This document shows positions 45,544 to 53,880 of a stretch of 64,000 nucleotides of DNA, piece after piece. Within the stretch, counting starts at the first letter, position 1, and each line of letters opens with the position of its first letter. A model generated the notes under the pieces. That model made no database searches. It saw only the letters and a list, made by a program, of their open reading frames with translations, and was not told the DNA's origin. Source of the DNA: JBFGCT01 sp963825565 (GTDB taxonomy: Bacteria; Actinomycetota; Acidimicrobiia; Acidimicrobiales; Ilumatobacteraceae). Made by a program: the position numbers and the translations under genes. The stretch is from positions 124,001-188,000 of the forward strand of contig CAWGTW010000011.1 in the NCBI GenBank assembly GCA_963825565.1, in the 5' to 3' direction.

Positions 45544-46499
45544 CGTTTCGACCTGTCCCGACCGAAACAGAACGCGCAGAAGTCGTACCCGGACGGCGCG
45601 CTCTCGGCGATCGTGGCGTAGTAGTACCGACGGTCGACGGCGATCTCGTCGACCTGGCAGCGCGACGTCAGGTTCCAGCGGTCGTGGAGTTCGCGCGACG
45701 TCGGGTTCCCGACGAACCGAAGACCCGGCGCCGGATCCGGCCGCGGGCCGGGAGGTCGACCCGGCGTCACCCGCGTCGGCGACTCGGTGAGGTCGGGCAG
45801 CGGGTCGGTGAGTGGATCGGACGGCAGCTGGCCGGAGCAGTAGGCGCAGAGGTCGTAGCCGAACGGCTCGCTGTCGGCGATGCTGGCGAAGAAGTACCGG
45901 CGATCGATGTCGATCTCGTCGATCTGACAGCCGACCGTGAGGTTCCGCCGATCGTGAAGCTCTCGGGAGTGCGTGTTGCCGAGGAAGCGAAGGCCGAGGT
46001 CGTGGTAGGCGCCCGACGGTCCCGACACCGACGGGGCCGACTGCGCCGTCGCTGCCTGATCGTCGAGACAGCTCTCGAGATCGTGGGTGACCTGGTGGCT
46101 CCGCGCGGAGACGAGCACGGTGCTCGATCGGGTGGCCTTCGCCTCCTCCACATCGGTCAGGGTGTCGCCGGACACGGGGTCGATCACGTGGTCGACCTCG
46201 AAATCGGCGACGAAGTCGACGTACTCGAAGTCCTCGATCGCGTCGAGGATCCACGATCGATGGATCCGGCCGCCGAAGGTCAGGTCGGTCGAGTCTCCGT
46301 GCCGCCACGGCGAGAGCAACTCGATGATGTCCTCGTTGATCTGCCTGGTGTAGTAACCGACATCGCGGCCGGCCTTGAACCGGACGCGGAAGCGGGTCCG
46401 GACCTCTTCGTAGTCCGGGTTGGTGACCTCGATCTCGGCGAACTCCGTCGCCAGCTCGCGGATGTGGCGTCCGATGCGCCCGAGCGTGCCGACGCTCAC
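45540..46499 (-). CDS. C-terminal part of baseplate J (Afp11-like) plus duplicated Cys-rich modules
   Basis: Residues 1-105 (VEVTNPDYEEVRTRF-like, GRDVGYYTRQINEDIIELL, SPWRHGDSTDLTFGGRIH) are the conserved C-terminus of Afp11-type baseplate proteins, here in a separate frame. Adding one G at 46498-46501 would fuse it to the preceding gene as DPLRPR-VSVGTL. After a linker come two copies (170-223 and 260-313) of a 54-residue module with LRFxGNxxSRELHDR, a single Cys (191/281) and a CxxC pair (218/221; 308/311). The module resembles Ada-type zinc-binding domains. As written it starts at GTG 46499, overlapping the stop of its partner. Confidence 0.8.
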   Translation of the reverse strand: MSVGTLGRIGRHIRELATEFAEIEVTNPDYEEVRTRFRVRFKAGRDVGYYTRQINEDIIELLSPWRHGDSTDLTFGGRIHRSWILDAIEDFEYVDFVADFEVDHVIDPVSGDTLTDVEEAKATRSSTVLVSARSHQVTHDLESCLDDQAATAQSAPSVSGPSGAYHDLGLRFLGNTHSRELHDRRNLTVGCQIDEIDIDRRYFFASIADSEPFGYDLCAYCSGQLPSDPLTDPLPDLTESPTRVTPGRPPGPRPDPAPGLRFVGNPTSRELHDRWNLTSRCQVDEIAVDRRYYYATIAESAPSGYDFCAFCFGRDRSKR

Positions 46500-49400
46500 C
46501 GCGGGCGGAGCGGATCGGTTGCGGACTTGCCCCGAAGGTCGGGGATGACGACCACCCGCACCTTGCCCGGCGCGTACTCGCTCTCCGAATCGGTGTGGTT
46601 GATGCAGCGGACCTTGTACACCTCCGGGAACTGCTCGAGGACGATCCGCTCGTAGTCGAAGATGGTGACGGCCCGGTTCTTGTGCCGCAGCCGTTCGCTG
46701 ACCCGCACGAAGTAGTTGGAGTCGTCCTCGGCCACCCGGCCGCCGAAGGACGCGGCCGGCTGGGTCACCGACTTGATCGCCGCACGCCGGGCGACGAGCT
46801 TGCCGATCGTCTCGGCCTCCAACGCCTCGCCGACACGGTCAGGATCGTTGTCGTCATCGCGAAACGTCGCCGTCACCGCCTGCGTCTGGAGCGAGACCGC
46901 CCGCACCATCGACATCGCGTCGCGGTCGACGCTCGCCTTGATCCAGTGCCGACCGCTGGGCAGCGCGGTGTGCTCCGCCGTCATCGCCGGGGGGATGGAG
47001 AACGTCAGCACCCCGGAGGTCGTCAGGTCGTGGGTGCCGTCGGCGAGGACCTCGCCGGCGGCGAAGTCGATCCAGCCGTCCTTGGTCAGGTAGGACCACA
47101 CCACCGGCGGGGCGGTGACGTCGGGAGCGGCGGTCCCCTCCGCGAGCTCGACGAGCAACGAGAGGTTCGGCTGCTTCGCCGGTTCGAGGTGCTGCAACCC
47201 GACGTAGAGGGTTCCGGCGGCCGTGGTCGTGCCCGTCGATCCGTCGGCGTAGCGGATCGAGACGTCGAACTCGGGGAGCAGCCGCTCGTTCGCGCCGGGG
47301 TTCACCGGGCGCGTGCCGAACGGCCAGATCTGGAACAGGGTGGCCGTCGATGAGGACGCGGTCGCGCCGGCACTGGCCGGCTTCGACAGGTCGATCGTCT
47401 GCGTCGCCGTGTAGTCGATGCCGACGGTTTCGAGCAGCGGGGTGTACGGCAGGTTCGGTGGAGCCGCTGACGGCACGAGGGCCACGGTGTTCGCGTCGAG
47501 CGTCGTCGGCGTGTTGTCCGGAAGTTTGACGTTCGTCTCCTCGACGAGCGTGTAGGCGGCCCCGATCGCGCTCGCGACGTACCGATCGTGCAGGAAGTCC
47601 TGTCTGAGCCGGGCTCGCAGATAGCCGCGCTGGAGCGCAGGGGTGAACCCGGCGAGATCCTCGAGCCCGGATTGCGCCTCGGTGATCAGCGGCGCGATCG
47701 CCGAACCGGAGAGCGTGATCGTGCGCTCGTCGAGGAGCACCCCCTTCTCGCTCGCGAAGAGCTCGACACCGGTCGCGATCCCCGTCCATCTCCCCTTGTC
47801 GAGGATCTCGACATCGACCGTGAAGTCGTCGTTGCCCTCGATCCGGGTCGGCCCGACGTAGCCGGCGTAGTGGTCGTTGAAGCGCTTCGGCAGTCCGGCC
47901 CACGTGAGGTCGAGCTGGATCGAGGTCAACCGCTTCTGGAACACCTCGCCGCTTCCGACCAGGAAGTTGCTGCCGACCCGAGGGGTCGCTCCGAACGGGT
48001 TGAACGGCTTGGCCGGATCGACCGGGCTGGTGTCGTTCTCCAGCAGCAGGTCGGTGACTCCGTCCACATCGACGTCGATCTCCACCGATTCGATGACCAG
48101 TCCCTGGAGGTGCCGGTACGCGTACGACGGCTGCAGGTGCTGCCACAGGTTCGGATGGTTGGCGGGGCGGAAGCCGACGCCTTCGTAGGAGGCGAGCGCA
48201 CGGTACACCTGACCGTCGTGTCGGACGACCGCGCCGCGTTCGTACTTCGACGTCGTGTCGAGGAACTCGGGCATCGCCGATCGATCCGCGAGGCGGATGC
48301 CCCCTTCGGCCGACAGACCGTCGTTGTCGACAACCAACTTGAGCAGCGGTTCGTTCGTCGCGAAGCCCTCCCCGAAGTTCTTCTCGACGTACGGGACGAC
48401 GGGGTCGGCGTCACGTGCGAACTCGAGCGTGAACGTGATCCGCCGCCGACCACCAGCGACGTTGTCGACCACGACGGCGTCCGTGACCGCTGGGACCCAG
48501 CCCTTCTCCCCGCTGGCCGATGCGGTCACGTTGTCGCGCAACTCGACAGCGGCCGTCTCCAACTCCTCCTCGGAGAGCGGGCCGCCGCCGTGCCGCGCGC
48601 TCAGTCGCAGCGTGACCACTCGAGTGCCCTGCTGCAGCAGCAACACCGGTGCCGCGACGGCGAAGCCGACCTCGGCGTACGGCATCGAGGTGCTCCCGAA
48701 GGTGGCCCAGCTGCCGTCCTCGCGTGTGATGTCCGCACCGAGTCCGTCGGCGGAGTCCGCCTGGTCGGCGGCATGGATGTTTCGGACGACGGCGCCGTCG
48801 AGGTCGAGGAACACCGTCTTCAGGCCGTCGACCTGGACGGCGTTGACGATCAGGTCCTCGTCGGTCACGAAGGTGACGTCGTTGCCGTTTCGGTCCTTGC
48901 CGGCCTTCAACTCGGTCGCCGCCGGCAGGAGGTGGGGTTGGGCGTCGCGGGCGAGCTCGAACACGACGTGAACCTGGTCGGGCACGGCGGCTCTCCGGTC
49001 GAGGCGCAGGACGTCCTCGTAGTAGAAGCGCAGATGGCGAGCAGTCGTCTCGTTGATTCGGGCACGGGCATGGCGGAGCAGGATGAGGAACGCGAGGTAC
49101 AGCGCGAGGTGTGGCTGGTGCGCCGGGTACTGCTCGAGCGTCTCGTCGAGGTACCCGGGAGCTTCGGTGCGAAGCGTGGTCAGGACGGTATGGAACCGGT
49201 CGAAGACACGCACGATCCGCTTCGTGGCATCGGCGGCGTCCTGGCGCGCGTCACCGGAGGGGACAAAGCTCCGATCTGCGGCTGCCGGGGCCTCGCCCCA
49301 GGGCTTGCGCAGGTGCCGATCGGGCACGACGTCGGCGATTCCGAGCTCCTCCAGGCGGAGCGCATATCCCCACGCCTCGTTGTAGGCCTCGGCCAGGCTG

Positions 49401-49855
49401 CCGTCGATGAAGCGATGCAGGCGGGAGCGGAGCTGGAGGCCCTCGATGCTCGCGCGGTACCACCCGTCGATCTCCTCCGCGACGACCCAGAGCTGCACCA
49501 GCACGTCGCCGAGATGCTGCGCGGCATCGGGTCCCGACCCGACCGACGCCGCCGCCTCGAGGAAGTCGACTCGGGTCTGATCGACGTCGTGGGCGCCGAT
49601 CCGGGCGACGAGGGTACTGATGTCGGCGTCGATGAAGTCGAACCAGTTCGGGACGTCACCACCGGCGGGCGCGGTCGCGTCCGGGACGGGGTGGAAGACC
49701 AGTTGCTCGGCCAGGCCGCGCGCGTAGAGCACGAGCTCGGCGACGTCGCGTTCGTCGACGGGCGCGTAGCTCGGGTCGAGCGCGGCGACCAATCGCTGGT
49801 TGCGGTTGGTGCCGTCCCGTTCGAGCGGGTTGAGGGCCGTTTCGCATCTGCTCAA
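46496..49855 (-). CDS. Baseplate J-type wedge protein (Afp11-like), main part
   Basis: The frame after the gp25 stop begins at TTG 49855 (TTGA overlap); no better start is in frame, and the extended frame to 50233 is shadow of gp25. The 1119 residues show eCIS J features: LHRFIDGSLAEAYNEAWGYA, ATARHLRFYYEDVLRLDRRA, and the C-terminal LRHKNRAVTIFDYERIVLEQ then VRVVVIPDLRGKSATDP. The expected last 100 residues are in the next frame, so the protein is either split or the sequence lacks one base. It forms the bulk of the baseplate ring. Confidence 0.88.
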   Translation of the reverse strand: MSRCETALNPLERDGTNRNQRLVAALDPSYAPVDERDVAELVLYARGLAEQLVFHPVPDATAPAGGDVPNWFDFIDADISTLVARIGAHDVDQTRVDFLEAAASVGSGPDAAQHLGDVLVQLWVVAEEIDGWYRASIEGLQLRSRLHRFIDGSLAEAYNEAWGYALRLEELGIADVVPDRHLRKPWGEAPAAADRSFVPSGDARQDAADATKRIVRVFDRFHTVLTTLRTEAPGYLDETLEQYPAHQPHLALYLAFLILLRHARARINETTARHLRFYYEDVLRLDRRAAVPDQVHVVFELARDAQPHLLPAATELKAGKDRNGNDVTFVTDEDLIVNAVQVDGLKTVFLDLDGAVVRNIHAADQADSADGLGADITREDGSWATFGSTSMPYAEVGFAVAAPVLLLQQGTRVVTLRLSARHGGGPLSEEELETAAVELRDNVTASASGEKGWVPAVTDAVVVDNVAGGRRRITFTLEFARDADPVVPYVEKNFGEGFATNEPLLKLVVDNDGLSAEGGIRLADRSAMPEFLDTTSKYERGAVVRHDGQVYRALASYEGVGFRPANHPNLWQHLQPSYAYRHLQGLVIESVEIDVDVDGVTDLLLENDTSPVDPAKPFNPFGATPRVGSNFLVGSGEVFQKRLTSIQLDLTWAGLPKRFNDHYAGYVGPTRIEGNDDFTVDVEILDKGRWTGIATGVELFASEKGVLLDERTITLSGSAIAPLITEAQSGLEDLAGFTPALQRGYLRARLRQDFLHDRYVASAIGAAYTLVEETNVKLPDNTPTTLDANTVALVPSAAPPNLPYTPLLETVGIDYTATQTIDLSKPASAGATASSSTATLFQIWPFGTRPVNPGANERLLPEFDVSIRYADGSTGTTTAAGTLYVGLQHLEPAKQPNLSLLVELAEGTAAPDVTAPPVVWSYLTKDGWIDFAAGEVLADGTHDLTTSGVLTFSIPPAMTAEHTALPSGRHWIKASVDRDAMSMVRAVSLQTQAVTATFRDDDNDPDRVGEALEAETIGKLVARRAAIKSVTQPAASFGGRVAEDDSNYFVRVSERLRHKNRAVTIFDYERIVLEQFPEVYKVRCINHTDSESEYAPGKVRVVVIPDLRGKSATDPLRPR

Positions 49856-50280
49856 CTCGGCAGCTCCGTTCCCTCTCGGAGATAGTACGGATACACGAAG
49901 TTGGACCGGTTGTTCGTGGCCTTGACGACGTAATCGACGGTGATCAGGAGGAGACCCTCCTGCGGGCGATCTTCGAGCAGCACCTCGCGCACCAGGATCC
50001 GCGGTTCGAAATAGAGGATCGCCGTCTCGACGAGGTCCTTGATGTCGGCTCGGAGGCCGACGTCGAGCGGCTCGAAGACCCGGTCGTGCAGGTCGCAACC
50101 ATACTTTGGCTGCATCACCCGCTCGCCGACGCGGGTGGAGAGCAAGATGGCCAGGCTCGAGCGGATGTCCTCCTCGTCGGAGATCATGCCGACGGTCTTG
50201 GTGGCGGTCGAGAACGTCGGCGGGAACCCCCACCCGGTGCCCAAGAGCGAGTTCGTCGTGCTTGCCGGCCGTTCGGCCAT
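49852..50280 (-). CDS. gp25-like baseplate protein (Afp9-like)
   Basis: The 142-residue protein has the GPW/gp25 pattern: LGTGWGFPPTF at the start, then ISDEEDIRSSLAILLSTRVG, ERVMQPKYGCDLHDRVFEPL and LITVDYVVKATNNRSNFVYP. In contractile tails gp25 links sheath to baseplate. Length is normal. The stop overlaps the J-protein start. Confidence 0.95.
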   Translation of the reverse strand: MAERPASTTNSLLGTGWGFPPTFSTATKTVGMISDEEDIRSSLAILLSTRVGERVMQPKYGCDLHDRVFEPLDVGLRADIKDLVETAILYFEPRILVREVLLEDRPQEGLLLITVDYVVKATNNRSNFVYPYYLREGTELPS

Positions 50281-50292
50281 GTCACCTCCCTG

Positions 50293-52044
50293 TCAGTTGA
50301 TCTGAACGATGGAACCCTTGATCACGGTGCTCGCCCCGGACGAGATCTCGGCGCCGGAGCTGCCCTCCCCCTTGAGCTGCGCCGAGGCGGCGATCGTCAC
50401 GTTGGTCCCCTCGATCGAGACGTCACCGCTCGCCGTGATCGCGATGTCGGCTGCGCTGTCGAGCGTGATGCCATCACCATCGAGCAGGACCTTGTTGCCG
50501 TTCTCGTCCTCGACGGTGATCGAGCCCTCGTCGTCGCTCACCAGGATCGTGTTGCCGTTCGGCGTCGTCATCGTCAGCGTCGACTTGTCGTCGTCGAACA
50601 GCAGCTTCATCCCGCTCCGGGTGACGAATCCCTTCTCGTGGTTGTCGTCACTCGCCGTCAACGGCGGCGGCTTCGCGCTGCTGTTCACCATGCCGAGCAC
50701 CACCGGGGTGCGCGGGTCACCGCCGAGGAAGCCGACCACGACCTCGTCGCCGACCTCGGGGAGGAAGAAGCTGCCGCGCTCCTCGCCGGCGTCGAGCGTG
50801 GCCACCCGCGCCCAGACACCCTCCCCGGTCGCGTCGATCATCGGGATGCGCACCTGGATCCGGGGCTCACCATCCGGGTCGCCCTCGAGTGCGGTGACCA
50901 GTCCGACCTGGATGCTCCCGACGCCGGGCAGTAGGCCGTTTGCGTCGGCATCGACGATGTCGGGGGTGACCGCACCGAAGAGCTCGGCCGACAGGCCGAA
51001 CACGATGTCGGTCTCCCAGTTCTTCGCGCTGATCTCGTGGTGGACGCCCGAGACGATCGCCGAGCCCGTGAAGCGCTCGCCGACGCCCGTGAGCTCGACC
51101 ACGTCACCAGGGTTGATCGGTGCGTAGCCCTGGATGCGGACGCGGCCGCGCACCTTCGCGAAGCCACTCCGCAGTCGCTGGCCGTCGGCCCAGCTCTGGA
51201 GCTCGTCGTCGCCGATCAGCCCGCCGTGCTTGAGCTGCAACGCTTCGATGCCGATCACGTCGGCGAGGTCGTCGGCCTCGAAGTTGCCGGGGCTGACCAC
51301 CGTCGCGTCGGAGGCCTCGACCTCGACGAGCTCCTGCTCCGCGGGGCTCCAGGCGAACGAGTGCACGGCCTTGAGCTGATCCCGCGCATCGACGACCGCT
51401 TCGAAGTCGAGCACGTTGCCCCCGTAGCCGAGCACCAGCACCGGGCTCGTGGACGGATCGGGCGCCTTGACCTCGACCGTTCCGTCGACGGTGGAGACCA
51501 GCAGCCCGTTCGCCTCGGCGCGGGTGACGAGGAAGTCCCAGTCGGTCGCGTAGTACTGCACCATCGTGTGGTGCGTGACCGGCGTGGAGCCGACGTCGGC
51601 GGTGAGCCCGGCACCGGAGCAGATCGCCCCGATGATGTCGGCGTCGGTCTCGTCGTAGAAGTACCCGGTCTTCCTGCCCACGGTGAGCTTGACGGCCGCG
51701 TCGCGGCACTCGACGCGCAGCACCGACGGCCTGTTGCGCCCGGCCTGCACGCCGTGGCGGATGACGACCCCTTTGAAGATGACCTCTTCGTCGCCGTGAT
51801 AGCCGGCCTCGATCTCGATCTCGGTCCCCGGAACGAAGTCGGCGCCATCGCTGACCGGGAAGTCCTGCGATGCCGGGTCGCCGTCGAGGATGTTGATCTC
51901 GGCGGACGCGATGCGGTTGTACGCCCGGTCGACGACGATCGACCGCACCTGGTACTCGCCCTTGATCTGGCTTCCGTTCGCAGTGATCGTGAACGAGGGG
52001 CGGTCCGCGGGCGCGGCCGTCGGCACGATCTCGTCGCTCGTCAT
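50293..52044 (-). CDS. VgrG-like central spike (Afp8-like)
   Basis: The 583-residue protein begins at ATG 52044, overlapping the LysM-hub stop. It shows the gp27-like hub halves (YDETDADIIGAICSGAGLTA, MVQYYATDWDFLVTRAEANG), then the gp5-like OB domain (GEGVWARVATLDAGEERGSF, LPEVGDEVVVGFLGGDPRTP) and a short C-terminal beta-stalk of Asn/Asp/Gly turns. No C-terminal effector extension follows the stalk. The tip would be capped by the DUF4280 protein encoded at 57535. Confidence 0.94.
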   Translation of the reverse strand: MTSDEIVPTAAPADRPSFTITANGSQIKGEYQVRSIVVDRAYNRIASAEINILDGDPASQDFPVSDGADFVPGTEIEIEAGYHGDEEVIFKGVVIRHGVQAGRNRPSVLRVECRDAAVKLTVGRKTGYFYDETDADIIGAICSGAGLTADVGSTPVTHHTMVQYYATDWDFLVTRAEANGLLVSTVDGTVEVKAPDPSTSPVLVLGYGGNVLDFEAVVDARDQLKAVHSFAWSPAEQELVEVEASDATVVSPGNFEADDLADVIGIEALQLKHGGLIGDDELQSWADGQRLRSGFAKVRGRVRIQGYAPINPGDVVELTGVGERFTGSAIVSGVHHEISAKNWETDIVFGLSAELFGAVTPDIVDADANGLLPGVGSIQVGLVTALEGDPDGEPRIQVRIPMIDATGEGVWARVATLDAGEERGSFFLPEVGDEVVVGFLGGDPRTPVVLGMVNSSAKPPPLTASDDNHEKGFVTRSGMKLLFDDDKSTLTMTTPNGNTILVSDDEGSITVEDENGNKVLLDGDGITLDSAADIAITASGDVSIEGTNVTIAASAQLKGEGSSGAEISSGASTVIKGSIVQIN

Positions 52045-52712
52045 GACGTCGCCCGGCGCAACGGCGGGAAGCGGATCGTCTGCCCGACCTCGAGCCGTCG
52101 GTAGTTGTCGAGCCCGTTGATCTCCGCGACCTGGAGGTAGTACGACGGATCGCCGTAGATGCGGGCGCACATGAGGGTCAGATGGTCGCCCTCGCGGACG
52201 ACACGGCTGTGGGTGAGATCGGGCGAGCTCTTGTTCTCCTGTTTGACGCGCAGCGCGTCCTCCACGTTCTCGGCGAACGTGGCCTTCACCTTGGCTCGCA
52301 GCGGATATCCGCTCGGCTCGAACAGCGTGTAGGTGATCTCCGCCGACTTGAGCACGCACTTGGAGACGAGGGCGCCCCAGATGATCCTCAGGTACATCGG
52401 ACGATGGATCTCGCCCTCGAGCTTGCCGGTCACCGTCAGGAACCGATCGATCGTGGCCTGCACGTCTTCCTGCGGGGCGACCGCGCCGGTCCCGTCGAAG
52501 AGGAACTCGAAGGTGTACTCCTGGGGTTTGATGTTGCCGAAGACCTGCGGGCTGGCCGAATCGCCGGCGCCCTGGCGCGCCTCGTACTCCACGTCGTACT
52601 TCTGCGAGTACGTGTTCGGGTTGAACATGACGACGAACGTCTCGGCCGGACCGCCGGAGTAGTCGGCGACCGTGTAGGCCTCGATCTTCATCTTCTCGAG
52701 CGTGCCGAGCAC
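52041..52712 (-). CDS. LysM-containing hub protein (Afp7-like)
   Basis: The GTG at 52712 lies one base after the DUF5908 stop. The 223-residue protein has the tail-hub N-terminus (VMFNPNTYSQKYDVEYEARQ, EYTFEFLFDGTG) and ends with a LysM-type segment (VVREGDHLTLMCARIYGDPS, NGLDNYRRLEVGQTIRFPPL). In eCIS this protein joins tube and spike. The LysM is thought to be structural rather than a wall anchor here. Confidence 0.93.
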   Translation of the reverse strand: MLGTLEKMKIEAYTVADYSGGPAETFVVMFNPNTYSQKYDVEYEARQGAGDSASPQVFGNIKPQEYTFEFLFDGTGAVAPQEDVQATIDRFLTVTGKLEGEIHRPMYLRIIWGALVSKCVLKSAEITYTLFEPSGYPLRAKVKATFAENVEDALRVKQENKSSPDLTHSRVVREGDHLTLMCARIYGDPSYYLQVAEINGLDNYRRLEVGQTIRFPPLRRATS

Positions 52713-52713
52713 G

Positions 52714-52872
52714 TCAGCGCTCCCGCTGTCGACGCAGCACGTCGAGCACCTGCTCGACGCACTCCGCGACGAGCTCGTCCCGGCGCGGCTGCGCAGGTGC
52801 TGCGTCGGATGCCCGCGACTCGCCGGGCTCGACGGTCGCCCTGATCACCAGCTCGCGGATCTCGATCGGCAC
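52714..52872 (-). CDS. DUF5908 small eCIS protein (Afp6-like)
   Basis: A GTG at 52872 gives 52 residues starting (M)PIEIRELVIRATVE, the exact signature of DUF5908, and ending LDVLRRQRER. An in-frame extension upstream overlaps the tube gene and is rejected. It lies 5 nt after the second tube gene and 1 nt before the LysM hub gene. Its role in particle assembly is unknown; it is easily missed because of size. Confidence 0.9.
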   Translation of the reverse strand: MPIEIRELVIRATVEPGESRASDAAPAQPRRDELVAECVEQVLDVLRRQRER

Positions 52873-52877
52873 GATCC

Positions 52878-53309
52878 TCACACCTTCCTGAACCGGCTGT
52901 ACGCCAGCTCGAGCGACTCGATGGCCAGTCCGTTCTGCTGAGCGTTGAACGCGGACAACGACCACTTGAGGGGGTACGCACCGACGAAGCTCCAGGAGGC
53001 AAGCGGGTTGTGCTCTTCGTCCAGCAGTGAAACGGTGACGTCCTTCGGCGTGAACACGAAGTCCTCGATCGCGCTACGGCACCACTTCGCGAGGTTCGAA
53101 CTCGACGTGTATCCCCGTTTCAGGACGAGGTTGCCGTACTTCGACCCGGTCGGCAGACGGTGCACGTACTCGTTCACGCCGCCCTCGCGGTACTCCTCGA
53201 CAGCGACCTCCGCCGCCAACCCCGACACCTCCTGGAATCGCGTGTCGGCATCGTCGGTCTCACCGGCGACATCGACCGAGAAGTGGAACGCGACGGCGAG
53301 GTCGGTCAT
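52878..53309 (-). CDS. Inner tube initiator/tube protein 2 (Afp5-like)
   Basis: The 143-residue protein is a gp19-like tail-tube subunit: FHFSVDV at the start, FQEVSGLAAEVAVEEYREGG, KYGNLVLKRGYTSSSNLAKW and VSLLDEEHNPLASWSF. It is paralogous to the gene at 53388. By position next to DUF5908 and hub genes it is the tube variant that contacts the spike. Confidence 0.92.
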   Translation of the reverse strand: MTDLAVAFHFSVDVAGETDDADTRFQEVSGLAAEVAVEEYREGGVNEYVHRLPTGSKYGNLVLKRGYTSSSNLAKWCRSAIEDFVFTPKDVTVSLLDEEHNPLASWSFVGAYPLKWSLSAFNAQQNGLAIESLELAYSRFRKV

Positions 53310-53387
53310 GTCCCCTGCACCTCGCCCGCGTCAACGGCGCGCGTGGACGAGCCGGTCTCCGCTGGCTTGCAGCGCCGCATCATCGGG

Positions 53388-53816
53388 TCAGCCGTTCTCG
53401 ATGGTGAGGCCTTCGTGGGCCAACTCCAGCGTCTCGATCGCCGACTCGTTGCCGCTCGCCTTCAGATCGGGCGACGTGATCTTGGTCGGCCACGCGTTGA
53501 CGACCTTCCACGTCATCACCGGATTGTGCTCCTCGTCGAGGAGGCTGATGATCACGTCTCGTCGCTCTGGCTTGTTGAGCTTGATCTCCGCCATCCAGTC
53601 GTAGAACTCGTTGTCGTTGGCAAACACGCCCCGCTTCAGCGTGATGTTGCCGTACTTCTTCAGGCCGGGCATCTTCTGGGTCGAGTATTCGGGACTCAGA
53701 CCGTCCCGATATTCGATGATCTGAGCCTCGTAGTTGAGCCCTGTCACCTCCGAGAATGCCATCTGGGTTCCCTGCCAGTCGACCTGGAAATGGAAGGATG
53801 GGAGTGGGTACGCCAT
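53388..53816 (-). CDS. Main inner tube protein (Afp1-like)
   Basis: The 142-residue gp19-like protein begins MAYPLPSFHFQVDWQGTQMA, then FSEVTGLNYEAQIIEYRDGL, LKKYGNITLKRGVFANDNEF and ends ESAIETLELAHEGLTIENG. It should polymerise as the tube that carries the payload. It lies directly downstream of the sheath gene, the usual order. Confidence 0.94.
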   Translation of the reverse strand: MAYPLPSFHFQVDWQGTQMAFSEVTGLNYEAQIIEYRDGLSPEYSTQKMPGLKKYGNITLKRGVFANDNEFYDWMAEIKLNKPERRDVIISLLDEEHNPVMTWKVVNAWPTKITSPDLKASGNESAIETLELAHEGLTIENG

Positions 53817-53880
53817 GTGTTTTCGAACCTCCGTCTTGTGCCGCAGTCAGCAGGCTGGATTGGGTCTTGCGATCAGTCCG

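Noticed and set aside
42340..45621. A 1093-codon plus-strand frame opposite the Afp12-like baseplate gene
   Set aside because: Antisense shadow; the minus frame carries clear baseplate motifs and coupled start/stop overlaps.
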